DNA from: Gluconobacter sp. Gdi
Lineage (GTDB): Bacteria; Pseudomonadota; Alphaproteobacteria; Acetobacterales; Acetobacteraceae
DNA length: 64,000 nucleotides
Assembly: GCF_014132155.1 (NCBI RefSeq)
Contig: NZ_BLJQ01000002.1
Span: 248,001 to 312,000, forward strand
Direction of reading: 5' to 3'
Positions 1 through 8,328 of this stretch are shown piece after piece (within the stretch, counting starts at the first letter, position 1; each line of letters opens with the position of its first letter). The position numbers were made by a program, and so were the translations under genes. A model generated the notes under the pieces. That model made no database searches, had not been told where the DNA came from, and saw only the letters and a list, made by a program, of their open reading frames with translations.

Positions 1-72
1 AGTATCCTCCTGTTCGGACCGTCCACCAAAAACCGTTCTCTGGAGGCGATTACTGGAGATTACGGCGTGTAA
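1..72 (+). CDS. C-terminal tail of a gene entering from the left, possibly an MFS transporter
   Basis: Frame 1 is open from the first base to a TAA at 70-72 and encodes 23 residues. The segment FGPSTKNRSLEAITGDY resembles the cytoplasmic tail that follows the last helix of metabolite/sugar MFS transporters, where a P-x-T-K-x-R-S-L-E-x-I pattern is usual. The gene body lies outside the window, so the family call is an inference from this short tail only. It could also be a chance open frame. Confidence 0.4.
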   Translation, partial: SILLFGPSTKNRSLEAITGDYGV

Positions 73-112
73 GTCACGTCTGCCTCCACGCGTCCCTCTT
101 CATCAAATACGC

Positions 113-128
113 TCATGCGAATGCATGA
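113..128. promoter_or_regulatory. Short inverted repeat upstream of the TonB receptor gene
   Basis: TCATGC and GCATGA form perfect 6-bp arms around a 4-nt spacer, ending about 45 nt before the receptor start. It could be an operator or an mRNA hairpin in the leader. Arms this short can arise by chance. Confidence 0.25.
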
Positions 129-172
129 AACACGCCACCTTCATAACCGGAGATATTCCGGGGAGACCTGAA

Positions 173-2521
173 ATGTTCCGATATAGCAATTATTTTCTTC
201 TGTGCGGCACCGCTCTTGCCATGACGCTTTCCGTCTTTACGGCAACATCTGTCGCGGCCCCAATCACAAAGGGCGCAGTTCACAAACATGCGTCTCACCC
301 CAAAGCTGGGACAACTGTAAAAAAGCCTGTGTTGTCTCCCGTTCAGCATAATCGCAAGGCCATGCAATCTTCGCAACCTGAGACGATTATGGTTCGGCAG
401 ACGAGAAACGTGTTTGGGCAGGCGGCGAGACAGAAGCAGGGCGTTTCAGTCACTCATATCGATGCTGCGGATCTTGCAAGGCATCAGGTGACGGATGTTA
501 AAGGTCTGATGAATCTTGCACCCAATCTCACAGTGCAGCCTCAAGGTGCGAGTTCCAGTGTCAATTTTACATTGCGTGGTGTGGGGTTAAATGATTTTAC
601 CTCCAACAATACGCCATCCGTCATGACCTATGTGGACGGCGTAGCTTTGCCTATTGGATATATGGCAGGCGCTGCGATGTTTGATATGGCGGGTGTGGAT
701 GTCACCAATGGGCCATCGGGTTACACGCACGGACAAACCGTGACAGCAGGTGAGATCAACGTTCAAACGGCGGACCCGACGAAGGCGCTTCACTATGGTG
801 CGTCTGAAGACATTGCGACCTATAATCGCAGCATTACCAACCTTTACGTATCCGGCCCCATCACCTCCAACGTGCAATACCGGATTGCTGGTTTTACTCA
901 GCAGGGGGGAGGCTTTCAGAAGAATATTAACACAGGCCAGACTTTGGGAAATGCCAACAAAGGCGGTTTGCGTGCAAAGGTTGCCTGGCAGCCTGACGAT
1001 AAGACGAACATCGTTTTTAGTGGGAACTGGATGCAGGATAATTCCCAGGCTACTGGCGTTTATAATATTCAGGACCTATCGAGAAATACGCCAGCTTACA
1101 GCAATAACAGGGATACCTCGTGGGGCTTTCGCCCGGAATTTCTCAAGTTGTCAGGCAATGAGGGACAGACCAAACCATCTTATAACAACACCTTCTGGGG
1201 GGCAGGCGTTAATATCACGCGGAACCTAGGATTTGCGAACCTGACAACCATTAGCGCATTCCAGCAGATGTACGTTCATAATCTCATGGATCTGGATGGC
1301 ACGCGCTATGCAATCTATGACGTGGACGTCAACACGAACGCCAATATGTTCTCTCAGGAGGTCAAGTTAGCATCGCGTAACTCACAGTCACGCCTTCAGT
1401 GGACGGTGGGGATGTATTATGACCGCACGCAAATGCGTTCTTCCATTTTTAATGATTATTCCCAGTCCGGGTCCCGGCCTTATGTGCAGCGGACCAGCTA
1501 TAATCAGGATCAGCAGGCGTTCAGTCAGTATGGCCATTTGCGCTTTGCCCTTACCAAGCGGCTGCATCTTCAGGCGGCCCTGACGCATGAATCCGATGAC
1601 CGTACGCTCTACAATATGCGGACTATGCGGTATAACACTCCGGCGTATCCAACGCCTTTTGACAACCGGTATGGCCGACATGGTGCTCTGACCAATCAGT
1701 TTTCCGGAATGGGTGGCATTGAATATCAGGCGTTCAATAATCTGATGTTTTATGGGTCAATTCGGAAAGGGTTCAAGCCGGGCGGGTTCACAGCCAACAA
1801 TACGGTTGTTGACTCGCAGCTTAATCCAACAAAGCCGGAATCCCTTCTGGCTTACGAAATTGGTTTTAAGTCCGACTATATGCATCATAAGCTGCGTATT
1901 AACGGCGATGCGTTCTGGTACGATTATCATAATCAGCAGATGGTTGGGCTAGCCGTTATCCCACGTTATGGCGTGGTCGGCCAGTACGTCAACATTCCCA
2001 AGAGCCGTATCTGGGGCGTGGAGATGGAGATTGATGCCAACCCGATCGCGGGGTTGGTCCTGCACCAACATATTGGATACGAGCGCGGGAATTATAAGGA
2101 TTTCAACGCTATCGACTCAACGGCTGTCGCTCTCGCGTACATCAAGACCGGCGTGCTGAGCGCGCAGTACAAGAATTTCAATAACGTCGATATGGGAATT
2201 CCGAAGCTGACGCTTGAGGGCTCTGCGTCCTACAAGGTGAAGCTCGGTGAAACATGGGGGCTGACGCCCTATGTCGATTACAGTTACCGCGGATCCCAGT
2301 TAAATATTCCTGGGAATAACCTTTACCGGCTGCCAGCTTATTTCCTGCTGGACGCTGGTCTGACGTTCGCACCTAAGAGCGGAAAATGGTCCGTCTCTGC
2401 CTACGCAAACAATCTGCTGAACCGTCATTACGACATAACACGGGACACGGGTTTGAATGGTATTTTCGGTGTTCCCGGAACGCCACGCATGGTTGGTGGT
2501 CGCCTTAAAGTGGATTTCTGA
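173..2521 (+). CDS. TonB-dependent outer-membrane receptor
   Basis: This 782-residue protein should be a 22-strand outer-membrane barrel that imports a large or chelated ligand using TonB energy. Residues 1-29 form a signal peptide (hydrophobic stretch around LLCGTALAMTLSVF, cleavage after SVAA). A plug domain follows, with LRGVGLNDFTSNNTPSVMTY near its start, then the barrel, ending in an aromatic residue (KVDF). I chose ATG at 173 rather than the in-frame ATG at 125 because GGAG at 162-165 lies just upstream and the signal peptide begins there. It is clearly paralogous to the receptor at 50608-52944: both share RGVGL-x-DF-x-x-NNTPSVM and the GxTHGQ segment. The ligand is unknown. No TonB/ExbBD genes are nearby. 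Confidence 0.9.
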   Translation: MFRYSNYFLLCGTALAMTLSVFTATSVAAPITKGAVHKHASHPKAGTTVKKPVLSPVQHNRKAMQSSQPETIMVRQTRNVFGQAARQKQGVSVTHIDAADLARHQVTDVKGLMNLAPNLTVQPQGASSSVNFTLRGVGLNDFTSNNTPSVMTYVDGVALPIGYMAGAAMFDMAGVDVTNGPSGYTHGQTVTAGEINVQTADPTKALHYGASEDIATYNRSITNLYVSGPITSNVQYRIAGFTQQGGGFQKNINTGQTLGNANKGGLRAKVAWQPDDKTNIVFSGNWMQDNSQATGVYNIQDLSRNTPAYSNNRDTSWGFRPEFLKLSGNEGQTKPSYNNTFWGAGVNITRNLGFANLTTISAFQQMYVHNLMDLDGTRYAIYDVDVNTNANMFSQEVKLASRNSQSRLQWTVGMYYDRTQMRSSIFNDYSQSGSRPYVQRTSYNQDQQAFSQYGHLRFALTKRLHLQAALTHESDDRTLYNMRTMRYNTPAYPTPFDNRYGRHGALTNQFSGMGGIEYQAFNNLMFYGSIRKGFKPGGFTANNTVVDSQLNPTKPESLLAYEIGFKSDYMHHKLRINGDAFWYDYHNQQMVGLAVIPRYGVVGQYVNIPKSRIWGVEMEIDANPIAGLVLHQHIGYERGNYKDFNAIDSTAVALAYIKTGVLSAQYKNFNNVDMGIPKLTLEGSASYKVKLGETWGLTPYVDYSYRGSQLNIPGNNLYRLPAYFLLDAGLTFAPKSGKWSVSAYANNLLNRHYDITRDTGLNGIFGVPGTPRMVGGRLKVDF

Positions 2522-2622
2522 TACAAGTAGACGGATCTCAAAGGGAGTATGTAGGCTAAGCTGCGGAAAGACGAATGGAGTTTGATGAACCCACGCGTTC
2601 TCCAGCACGCAGAGCCGTGGAC

Positions 2623-3393
2623 TTACACAACGCCTTTGAGCAGTCGTTTGGTATAATCGCTTGGAGAGTATCCGGTGTTTTTCCTGAAAGCCGCAGCAAA
2701 AGCACCGAGACTTTCATAACCTACAGCAGCAGCTACAGAAGTGACGCTTTCGCCGCGCGCCAGTTTTTCCTGAGCGCTCAGAATACGCAACCTCTGGCGC
2801 CAGGTCGAAAAAGACATGCCGGTATCAGCGGTAAAATGGCGCACGAAAGAGCGGAGTGACATCCCGGCCAGCTTTGCCCAGTCCTGCTGCTCTCGTGTAT
2901 CGGCCGGATGAATGCTCAATGCTTCTGTCACTTGCTTCAACCTTACGTCTTTGGGGGCTGGTAGTGTTACCGAACAACGAGGAATAGACAGAAGTTCATC
3001 CCAAAAGCTTGTAGCCAATCGAGTGGTACGGTCGTCCCATGTACTGCTGATGATAGCTACTGACAGACGTTCCGCCTGAGCTGTTATCAGACGTGTGCTG
3101 TCTGCAATAAAAGGTTTGGTGGGGAGAGAAATGCATCTGTCTTCTCTGAGATAGAAACTCCAGCCCGAAATCGCACCATGGGAGCACGCTTCATGATTGG
3201 TTTTTGGTGGAACCCAGAGAAATTGTCCTGGACCGATCAGCCAGTACGACTCTTCAGTTTTTATGATCATAACCCCGCGCTCTACTCCAATAATTTGACC
3301 GGTTTTGTGGATGTGAAGGTCGGTCACGCGACGTTGGGGCTGACTGATATGCCTGGTTGTTAGCCAAGGACAAGCGATATTGGCGGAGTGCAT
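2623..3393 (-). CDS. AraC-family transcriptional regulator
   Basis: This 256-residue protein has an N-terminal cupin-like sensor half (residues about 10-100, with PGQFLWVPP and NHEACSHG) and a C-terminal double helix-turn-helix (about 155-252). The second HTH carries the classic SVAAAVGYESLGAFAAAFRK and GYSPSDY pattern. The layout matches small cupin-type AraC regulators that control a neighbouring gene. It is transcribed away from the NTF2-like gene at 3518, which is its most likely target. The inducer is not predictable. The Shine-Dalgarno is weak and the ATG at 3393 is the only good candidate. Confidence 0.88.
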   Translation of the reverse strand: MHSANIACPWLTTRHISQPQRRVTDLHIHKTGQIIGVERGVMIIKTEESYWLIGPGQFLWVPPKTNHEACSHGAISGWSFYLREDRCISLPTKPFIADSTRLITAQAERLSVAIISSTWDDRTTRLATSFWDELLSIPRCSVTLPAPKDVRLKQVTEALSIHPADTREQQDWAKLAGMSLRSFVRHFTADTGMSFSTWRQRLRILSAQEKLARGESVTSVAAAVGYESLGAFAAAFRKNTGYSPSDYTKRLLKGVV

Positions 3394-3437
3394 ATGTAGG
3401 CCCGACTAAGAAATTTTGGCGTATAACAGTTGTATTA

Positions 3438-3461
3438 TGGCGCATTCCCGAGAGTGCGCCA
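3438..3461. promoter_or_regulatory. Strong inverted repeat in the AraC/NTF2 divergent region
   Basis: TGGCGCATTC and GAGTGCGCCA form a 10-bp stem with one G-T pair and a CCGA loop, followed by CATTTTCCT. It lies between the AraC gene and the NTF2-like gene, 57 nt before the latter's start. It may be an operator for the AraC protein or a leader hairpin/attenuator of the NTF2-like gene; sequence alone does not decide. Confidence 0.45.
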
Positions 3462-3517
3462 CATTTTCCTACGTTAAAGTCTCTGTGTTGGATGCCACAA
3501 GACCAAAGGAAGTTTTC

Positions 3518-3913
3518 ATGTCATTGAGACATCACGAGCGGACGATCCGCCAAATGTTCTCTACGTTTACGGATTTTAACTCAGAGATCAGCGCGCTCTC
3601 TGATTTTATGACACCAGATTATCGACAGCGTGTTGATGGAAATGAGATGACGCTGGACGCCTTCCTAAGGCATGCGAATGCTCTAAGAAGCGGCCTCCAT
3701 AGGCTGGAAATCAGTATTAAGCATGTCGTCTGTGAGGGTGATAGGGCAGCTACTGTCCATTTGGCGCGTGCTATACGCCACTCTGGTGAGTGTAGTCTGA
3801 TTAAGGTTATCGCTTTTTATGAATTTCGTGAGGAGCGTATCTGCCTCGTGGATGAACTGACGCATGTTCTTGAGGGTGGACAGAACGATAAAACGCTTGG
3901 ATCGCTACAGTAA
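3518..3913 (+). CDS. NTF2-like / SnoaL-type small protein
   Basis: This 131-residue protein looks like a cone-shaped NTF2 fold: an N-terminal helical part with DYRQRVDG, then strands with CEGDRAATVHLARAIRH and FYEFREERICLVDELTH. The spacing of VDG, EGDR and the final DEL resembles SnoaL-like domains, which serve as isomerases, hydrolases or ligand-binding proteins. The open frame extends upstream to 3416. I prefer ATG 3518, because AAAGGAAG lies at 3505-3512 and homology-like content begins there. It diverges from an AraC regulator, suggesting inducible expression. The substrate is unknown. Confidence 0.7.
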   Translation: MSLRHHERTIRQMFSTFTDFNSEISALSDFMTPDYRQRVDGNEMTLDAFLRHANALRSGLHRLEISIKHVVCEGDRAATVHLARAIRHSGECSLIKVIAFYEFREERICLVDELTHVLEGGQNDKTLGSLQ

Positions 3914-4524
3914 TGGGTTGTTATGATATTTCAATCACTATCAGGAGGTGTTATTTATGGCTGCTGCTTGTTTCTGGTGGCGCGCAGTCATGGAGACATT
4001 ACAGGCTAGAAGGGGGCCGCAATGACATGGGACCGGTCGGTTATGATCTCCGCTGTTTTTATAGCTCTTTGAAAAAAGCGAGACTGTAATGCAAGTTGAG
4101 AGTTCCGCGAGGAGGCTGTCAAACACGACGATCTTCTTTTTAGTTCTCCGTAATATCGGCATCACCTTGTTTGAGGGGTTTATTTTTCAACCTCGTCATT
4201 GTCGTCGTCAAACTTTCGAAGTGGTAGAGTGCAGATAATGTTTTCACATTAAATTCTCTCCACAAAAAAACACACTAAAAACAGTTGGTTATAAAGAGGC
4301 TTTCTTCCAAACACTTTCTTTGAAAAAATTGTACGCATTGGGTGGTCATATTTTCCTGTTATTGTCTTCAATTGTACCCATTTTTTAGCATATCATTCAC
4401 CTCCTGTAATTTGCATACCGGCGGTAAAAGGCGAACAATGTGCCTCAAAGAATGGGGGCCAATCGACAGAAAGTGTACTGACTTCGACGCCTTGGAACGT
4501 TCTAACAGGACAAGGAACAGAATT
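3914..4524. other. AT-rich gene-poor stretch
   Basis: About 610 bases between the NTF2-like gene and the membrane protein gene show no convincing long coding frame. The stretch is visibly richer in A and T than the flanking genes, especially from 4160 to 4400. It contains one 22-codon ORF with an excellent ribosome binding site (listed separately). I see no terminator, transposase remnant or repeat array in it. Confidence 0.5.
3957..4025 (+). CDS. Possible 22-residue peptide ORF
   Basis: An ATG at 3957 is preceded by AGGAGG at 3943-3948 with an 8-nt spacer, as good a Shine-Dalgarno as any in the window, and runs to TGA at 4023. The product would be 22 residues, starting MAAACFWWRA and ending in a basic tail. 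No family is recognisable. It may be a leader peptide, a microprotein, or a remnant of a lost gene. Only the ribosome binding site supports it. Confidence 0.25.
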   Translation: MAAACFWWRAVMETLQARRGPQ

Positions 4525-5007
4525 ATGATTGAAAATTTTAATAAGAATGAAATTTACAATAATAAAAACGTCGAAGCTGAAACGATCCTGAAGCATAGAC
4601 TTTTTGGTATGGTTTTAGGTTTGTTTCTAGCGCATGCATATGTAGCTCTAGCGCTTTATTACACATACATAGATGACAAAAATCATTTCCATACAAGCTG
4701 GATGGCTTTGTTCGGTTGCTTTGTTTCATCCATGATATTTTTGTATCATATTGGTATTTCAAAAGCGATTTCTGAAAGAGAAAACGGAGTTTACGGAAAG
4801 TATCTCTCTCCTTTCATGTCATCCTCTCTATGGGGTTTCGTTTTATTAGCGATAACCGTCATAACGATTATTCAGGGACAAACTTGGTTTTTGCCATATG
4901 AATATCTTGCATGGCCTATGGCATTTGCATCCATATTTGTTGGGTATTTTATCGGGCCAGCGCTCGATCGATTTTTTGAGTTTCTTATGAATTCTTCCAG
5001 AAGATAA
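4525..5007 (+). CDS. Small integral membrane protein of unknown function (4 TM)
   Basis: This 160-residue protein has four predicted transmembrane segments, at roughly residues 30-52 (GMVLGLFLAHAYVALALYY), 61-83, 98-120 and 125-150. The N-terminus is charged and Asn-rich. The open frame extends back to 4342, but ATG 4525 is preceded by AAGGAA at 4512-4517 and gives the natural start. Codon use is much richer in A and T than in core genes here, suggesting recent acquisition. Only 15 nt separate it from the downstream MocR-type gene, so the two probably share a transcript. I do not recognise a family and assign no function. Confidence 0.6.
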   Translation: MIENFNKNEIYNNKNVEAETILKHRLFGMVLGLFLAHAYVALALYYTYIDDKNHFHTSWMALFGCFVSSMIFLYHIGISKAISERENGVYGKYLSPFMSSSLWGFVLLAITVITIIQGQTWFLPYEYLAWPMAFASIFVGYFIGPALDRFFEFLMNSSRR

Positions 5008-5022
5008 TTAAGAATTCCATAA

Positions 5023-6426
5023 ATGCAGAATAAAAAAATATTAGATAGGTGGAGTGAATATACGGCCCAATATAATGGGCCTATGTACCTTGCAATTGTA
5101 GAAGCTCTGGCATCGTCAATTCGAGAGGGGGTCATTCACGGTGCTGAAAGACTTCCTACCCAGAGAGATATAGCTTCTGCGCTTGGGACAAATCTTACAA
5201 CTGTGACGCGAGCATTCAGAGAGGCGCATCGCCGTGGGCTCATTAATGCAACGGTTGGGCGAGGAACCTTTGTAAGGATGGGAGCTGAAGTCAGTCACTG
5301 GCGCTCTCCCAAAGCGGCGATTGTTGATATGACGATGAATCTGCCGCCAATACCGCAAAATCCGCCACTTCAGCGCATTATGCAGCGTGATCTTGCTGCA
5401 CTTTTGAAAAAGCAGGATATCGCCAATCTTATGTCCTACCGCGTCACAGGGGGAACATTGGAAGAGCGCCAACAAGCGGTAAAATGGATTGAACCCGTTA
5501 TGGGATCAAGGCGCCCAGATGATGTGTTGGTTGTCCCTGGTGCACAGACGGCTTTGGCGGCAGCCATGAGTATTCTGGCAGGTCCGGGAGATATAATATT
5601 AGCTGACCGTATTACCTATTCTGGAATACGCACTGTCGCAGATCAACTCGGTCTTATCTTGGTCGGGGTAGATGGTGATGAAAACGGGTTTCTACCTGAG
5701 CAGCTGGAAACGGCCTGCCGACAATATCGACCAAAAGCCATATATTGTATTCCTGCTATTCAAAATCCGACGACGGTGACGATGTCATTGGAACGCCGTA
5801 AGCAGGTCTTAAGGATTGCTCATGACAACCGTTTGTATGTCGTAGAAGATGATCCCTACAGCTTGTTGTATGATAATCCCATTCCTGCACTGGCTGCGCT
5901 TGATCATGGCCGAGTGATCTATGTGTCGACGTTGGCAAAGGTACTGAGCCCAGGCTTGAGAACAGCCTATGTTGCACTGCCAAACGCTGAAATGACCAGA
6001 CGTTTTGCTATAGCAGTCCGCGCATTTGCTCTGACAAATGCGGGACTATTGAGTGCACTGACATTGCGATGGATGCAGACAGGGCAGTCGAAAGAGATAT
6101 TAGTATCGATTAAGCAGGAATTACGCCTCAGACAGTCTATTGCCCGAAAAATTTTGGGAGATGGTCATGGGATGGACCCGAATGGCCCCCATGTGTGGCT
6201 AAAGTTGCCTGCGTGGTGGAGTAGCGTGGATTTTGTATCATATGCGCGCCATCGTGGTATTGCACTGGTCCCGAGTAACGTTTTTTCCGTGGACAGTGAT
6301 GCTCCCCAAAGAGCTAGAATTTCTCTTGGGAGTATCGCTAATATTTCCAACCTTGAAAATTCATTGCATGATATTGTTACTATTCTTAGTCACAAGAGAT
6401 CTACGGATTTCCTGTCTATCGTATAA
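5023..6426 (+). CDS. MocR-type GntR regulator with aminotransferase-like domain
   Basis: This 467-residue protein has an N-terminal GntR winged helix (residues about 15-85: GAERLPTQRDIASALG, then the VGRGTFV wing) and a C-terminal fold-type I aminotransferase-like domain. The PLP-lysine region is visible in YVSTLAKVLSPGLR, with VEDDPYSLLY upstream. Such proteins bind PLP or its adduct and regulate PLP, GABA, taurine or transport genes. It lies directly behind the small membrane protein gene in the same direction, and no vitamin B6 or GABA gene is adjacent. The next gene, a sugar porter, begins 450 nt downstream, so its target is unclear. Confidence 0.88.
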   Translation: MQNKKILDRWSEYTAQYNGPMYLAIVEALASSIREGVIHGAERLPTQRDIASALGTNLTTVTRAFREAHRRGLINATVGRGTFVRMGAEVSHWRSPKAAIVDMTMNLPPIPQNPPLQRIMQRDLAALLKKQDIANLMSYRVTGGTLEERQQAVKWIEPVMGSRRPDDVLVVPGAQTALAAAMSILAGPGDIILADRITYSGIRTVADQLGLILVGVDGDENGFLPEQLETACRQYRPKAIYCIPAIQNPTTVTMSLERRKQVLRIAHDNRLYVVEDDPYSLLYDNPIPALAALDHGRVIYVSTLAKVLSPGLRTAYVALPNAEMTRRFAIAVRAFALTNAGLLSALTLRWMQTGQSKEILVSIKQELRLRQSIARKILGDGHGMDPNGPHVWLKLPAWWSSVDFVSYARHRGIALVPSNVFSVDSDAPQRARISLGSIANISNLENSLHDIVTILSHKRSTDFLSIV

Positions 6427-6877
6427 ATCGAAAAAGCAGGAATTTCCTTGCTCGCGCAATTTACCCAGCAAAAACTTTTTTCAATATTCCGGGAGGTGGC
6501 CGGTGTAAGCCTGTCCTCTCTCGATGGTGATCGTGGTCTCATACCTGAACCGGGGTAGCATGCCGAAAGCAACAGAGGGCTTATGCTCAAGTGCTTGATC
6601 ATGATCATTCAGTTGTGCCCGACTACAAATGCGGCAGCCTTGACCTGCTTTTCAAGAAACAGACACCGTCGTCAACGGATGGTGGAAGCAAGCGCGCATT
6701 CACTCCCGATAAGGCGAGATGTGACAAATGCACATCATTGAATGTCACATCTAAGCCAGAAATAACATTAATATCATCGAAATATGAAAATACTCACTTT
6801 TACGATGTTCCGTTAGGTGCTGTAACGTTAAAGACACCCCTCCCGAATGACCCTGCTCACGGACGGAAGAAGACCCT
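6427..6877. other. Intergenic region before the sugar porter
   Basis: About 450 bases hold no convincing gene. Short open frames (for example 6591-6881 on the plus strand) lack a ribosome binding site and family-like content. The notable element is a perfect 10-bp inverted repeat at 6717-6752, listed separately. I found no terminator after the MocR gene. Confidence 0.5.
6717..6752. promoter_or_regulatory. Perfect 10-bp inverted repeat, candidate operator
   Basis: AGATGTGACA and TGTCACATCT form perfect arms around a 16-nt spacer that itself contains GCACATC. The core TGTGA/TCACA half-sites resemble CRP/FNR-type recognition elements, but the spacing is not the canonical 6 nt. It lies about 125 nt upstream of the sugar porter start, a suitable place for an operator. 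Binding by a CRP-like or other dimeric factor is an inference. Confidence 0.4.
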
Positions 6878-8259
6878 ATGACGCAGTCCCTTGATGTTTC
6901 ACGACGGCTCAGCGGAGAAGCGCTGACCAATTTCATTGCAACCATCTCTGCAACGGGTGGTCTGCTTTTCGGATATGATACGGGAATCATATCCTCGGCG
7001 CTTTTGCAGATACGTGAGCAGTTTCATCTCGACACAATCGGGTCGGAGATTGTGACCTCTGCCATCATTCTCGGCGCGTTGATTGGCTGTCTTGGTGCAG
7101 GTGGCATTTCTGACCGGTTTGGTCGTCGTCGGACTGTGATGCTTGCTGCCGCTTTGTTTCTGGTTGGAACAGCATTGGCATCGGCGGCCCAAGGGGTCAC
7201 GGTACTTATCGTCTCGCGTCTGATTCTAGGGCTTGCGATCGGCGCGGCGTCCCAGATTGTCCCGATCTACATTGCAGAAATTTCGCCGCCGAACCGTCGC
7301 GGACGACTGGTTGTTGGTTTCCAGCTTGCGATTGTATCGGGCGTTACGATTTCCTTCCTGACTGGCTACTTCCTGCGAGACAGCAGCTGGCGGATCATGT
7401 TCGGCATCGGCATGCTGCCTGCACTGATCCTTTTTGTTGGGATGGGATTTCTGCCAAACAGCCCACGGTGGTTAGCGCTTAAAGGGCGGACGGATGAAGC
7501 TCTGGCTGTCCTGCGTCGCGTACGGCCTTCAGAAGAAGTGGCCCAGAATGAACTTCAGGCCATCATAGACAACCATGACGAGCAGGCTCCCTGGTCTGAA
7601 CTCGCCAAGCCTTGGGTTCGTCCGGCTCTTATTGCTTCTGTTGGTATCGCTCTGCTGTGTCAGCTAACGGGTATCAACGCGGTTCTATACTATGCCCCAA
7701 CCATTTTTGCAGATGCCGGGTTTGGTCAGGAATCTGCGCTTTTGACGTCAGTTGCTGTTGGCCTGGCGATGGTCTGCGCTACGATCTTCGGTGGCTGGGC
7801 TGTTGATAACTGGGGCCGCCGGACGCTGATTCTACGCCTGCTGCCCGGTGCAGTTATTTCCCTGATTGTGCTCGGAGCAATGTTTGCGCTGCACATGAAA
7901 GGCGGTGCTGGCGCATGGATTACGGTTCTGGCGATCATGGGTTACACGATCTGCAACACGGGTAGCTTGTCAGTTGCAGTCTGGCTGGTTGGCGCTGAGG
8001 TTTATCCGCTGTCCTGCCGTGGCAAGGGCATGAGCCTTGTTGCGGGCAGCCATTGGGGGCAGATCTGCTGATCTCTCTGACAACCCTGTCTCTTGTTGAG
8101 GGTTTGGGCGCACACATGACGTTCTGGCTTTTCGCTCTCGTCAATGCAGGCGCCTTTCTGTTCGTGCTGCGTTATGTGCCGGAGACCAAAGGCCAGTCCT
8201 TGGAACAGCTTGAAAAGAGCCTTCGGAATGGAACTTTTGCTCCCGTTCACAAGTCCTGA
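6878..8259 (+). pseudogene. Sugar:H+ symporter (MFS sugar porter), frameshifted near the C-terminus
   Basis: The reading frame from ATG 6878 encodes a sugar porter like GalP/XylE: LLFGYDTGIIS in helix 1, SDRFGRRRT after helix 2, and LPNSPRWLALKG before the central loop. After about 393 residues (GSHWG) it runs into a stop at 8069. The missing end continues in another frame from 8053 (GADLLISLTTLSLVEGLG, then the PETKGQSLEQLE signature), ending at 8259. Adding one G to the G5 run at 8055-8059 restores one continuous product of about 460 residues. It is therefore a recent pseudogene, a phase-variable gene or a sequencing error. The family imports hexoses or pentoses with protons through the inner membrane. 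Confidence 0.85.
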
Positions 8260-8285
8260 AAGCTGAACGTATTACTTTTGACGCG

Positions 8286-8320
8286 AAAAACCGGCCTTTC
8301 AAAGAGGTCGGTTTTTTTTT
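8286..8320. terminator. Rho-independent terminator, probably bidirectional
   Basis: AACCGGCCT and AGGTCGGTT form a 9-bp stem with one G-T pair at 8289-8313, followed by nine Ts on the plus strand and preceded by As, giving Us on the minus strand. It lies between the convergent sugar porter and ugd. Confidence 0.9.
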
Positions 8321-8328
8321 GTGCACGT

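Noticed and set aside
750-1229. 159-codon ORF inside the first TonB receptor
   Set aside because: Out-of-frame shadow with Arg/Leu-rich composition and no start signals.
6591-6881. 96-codon ORF before the sugar porter, considered as a transposase remnant
   Set aside because: No transposase motif, terminal repeats or target duplication could be seen.
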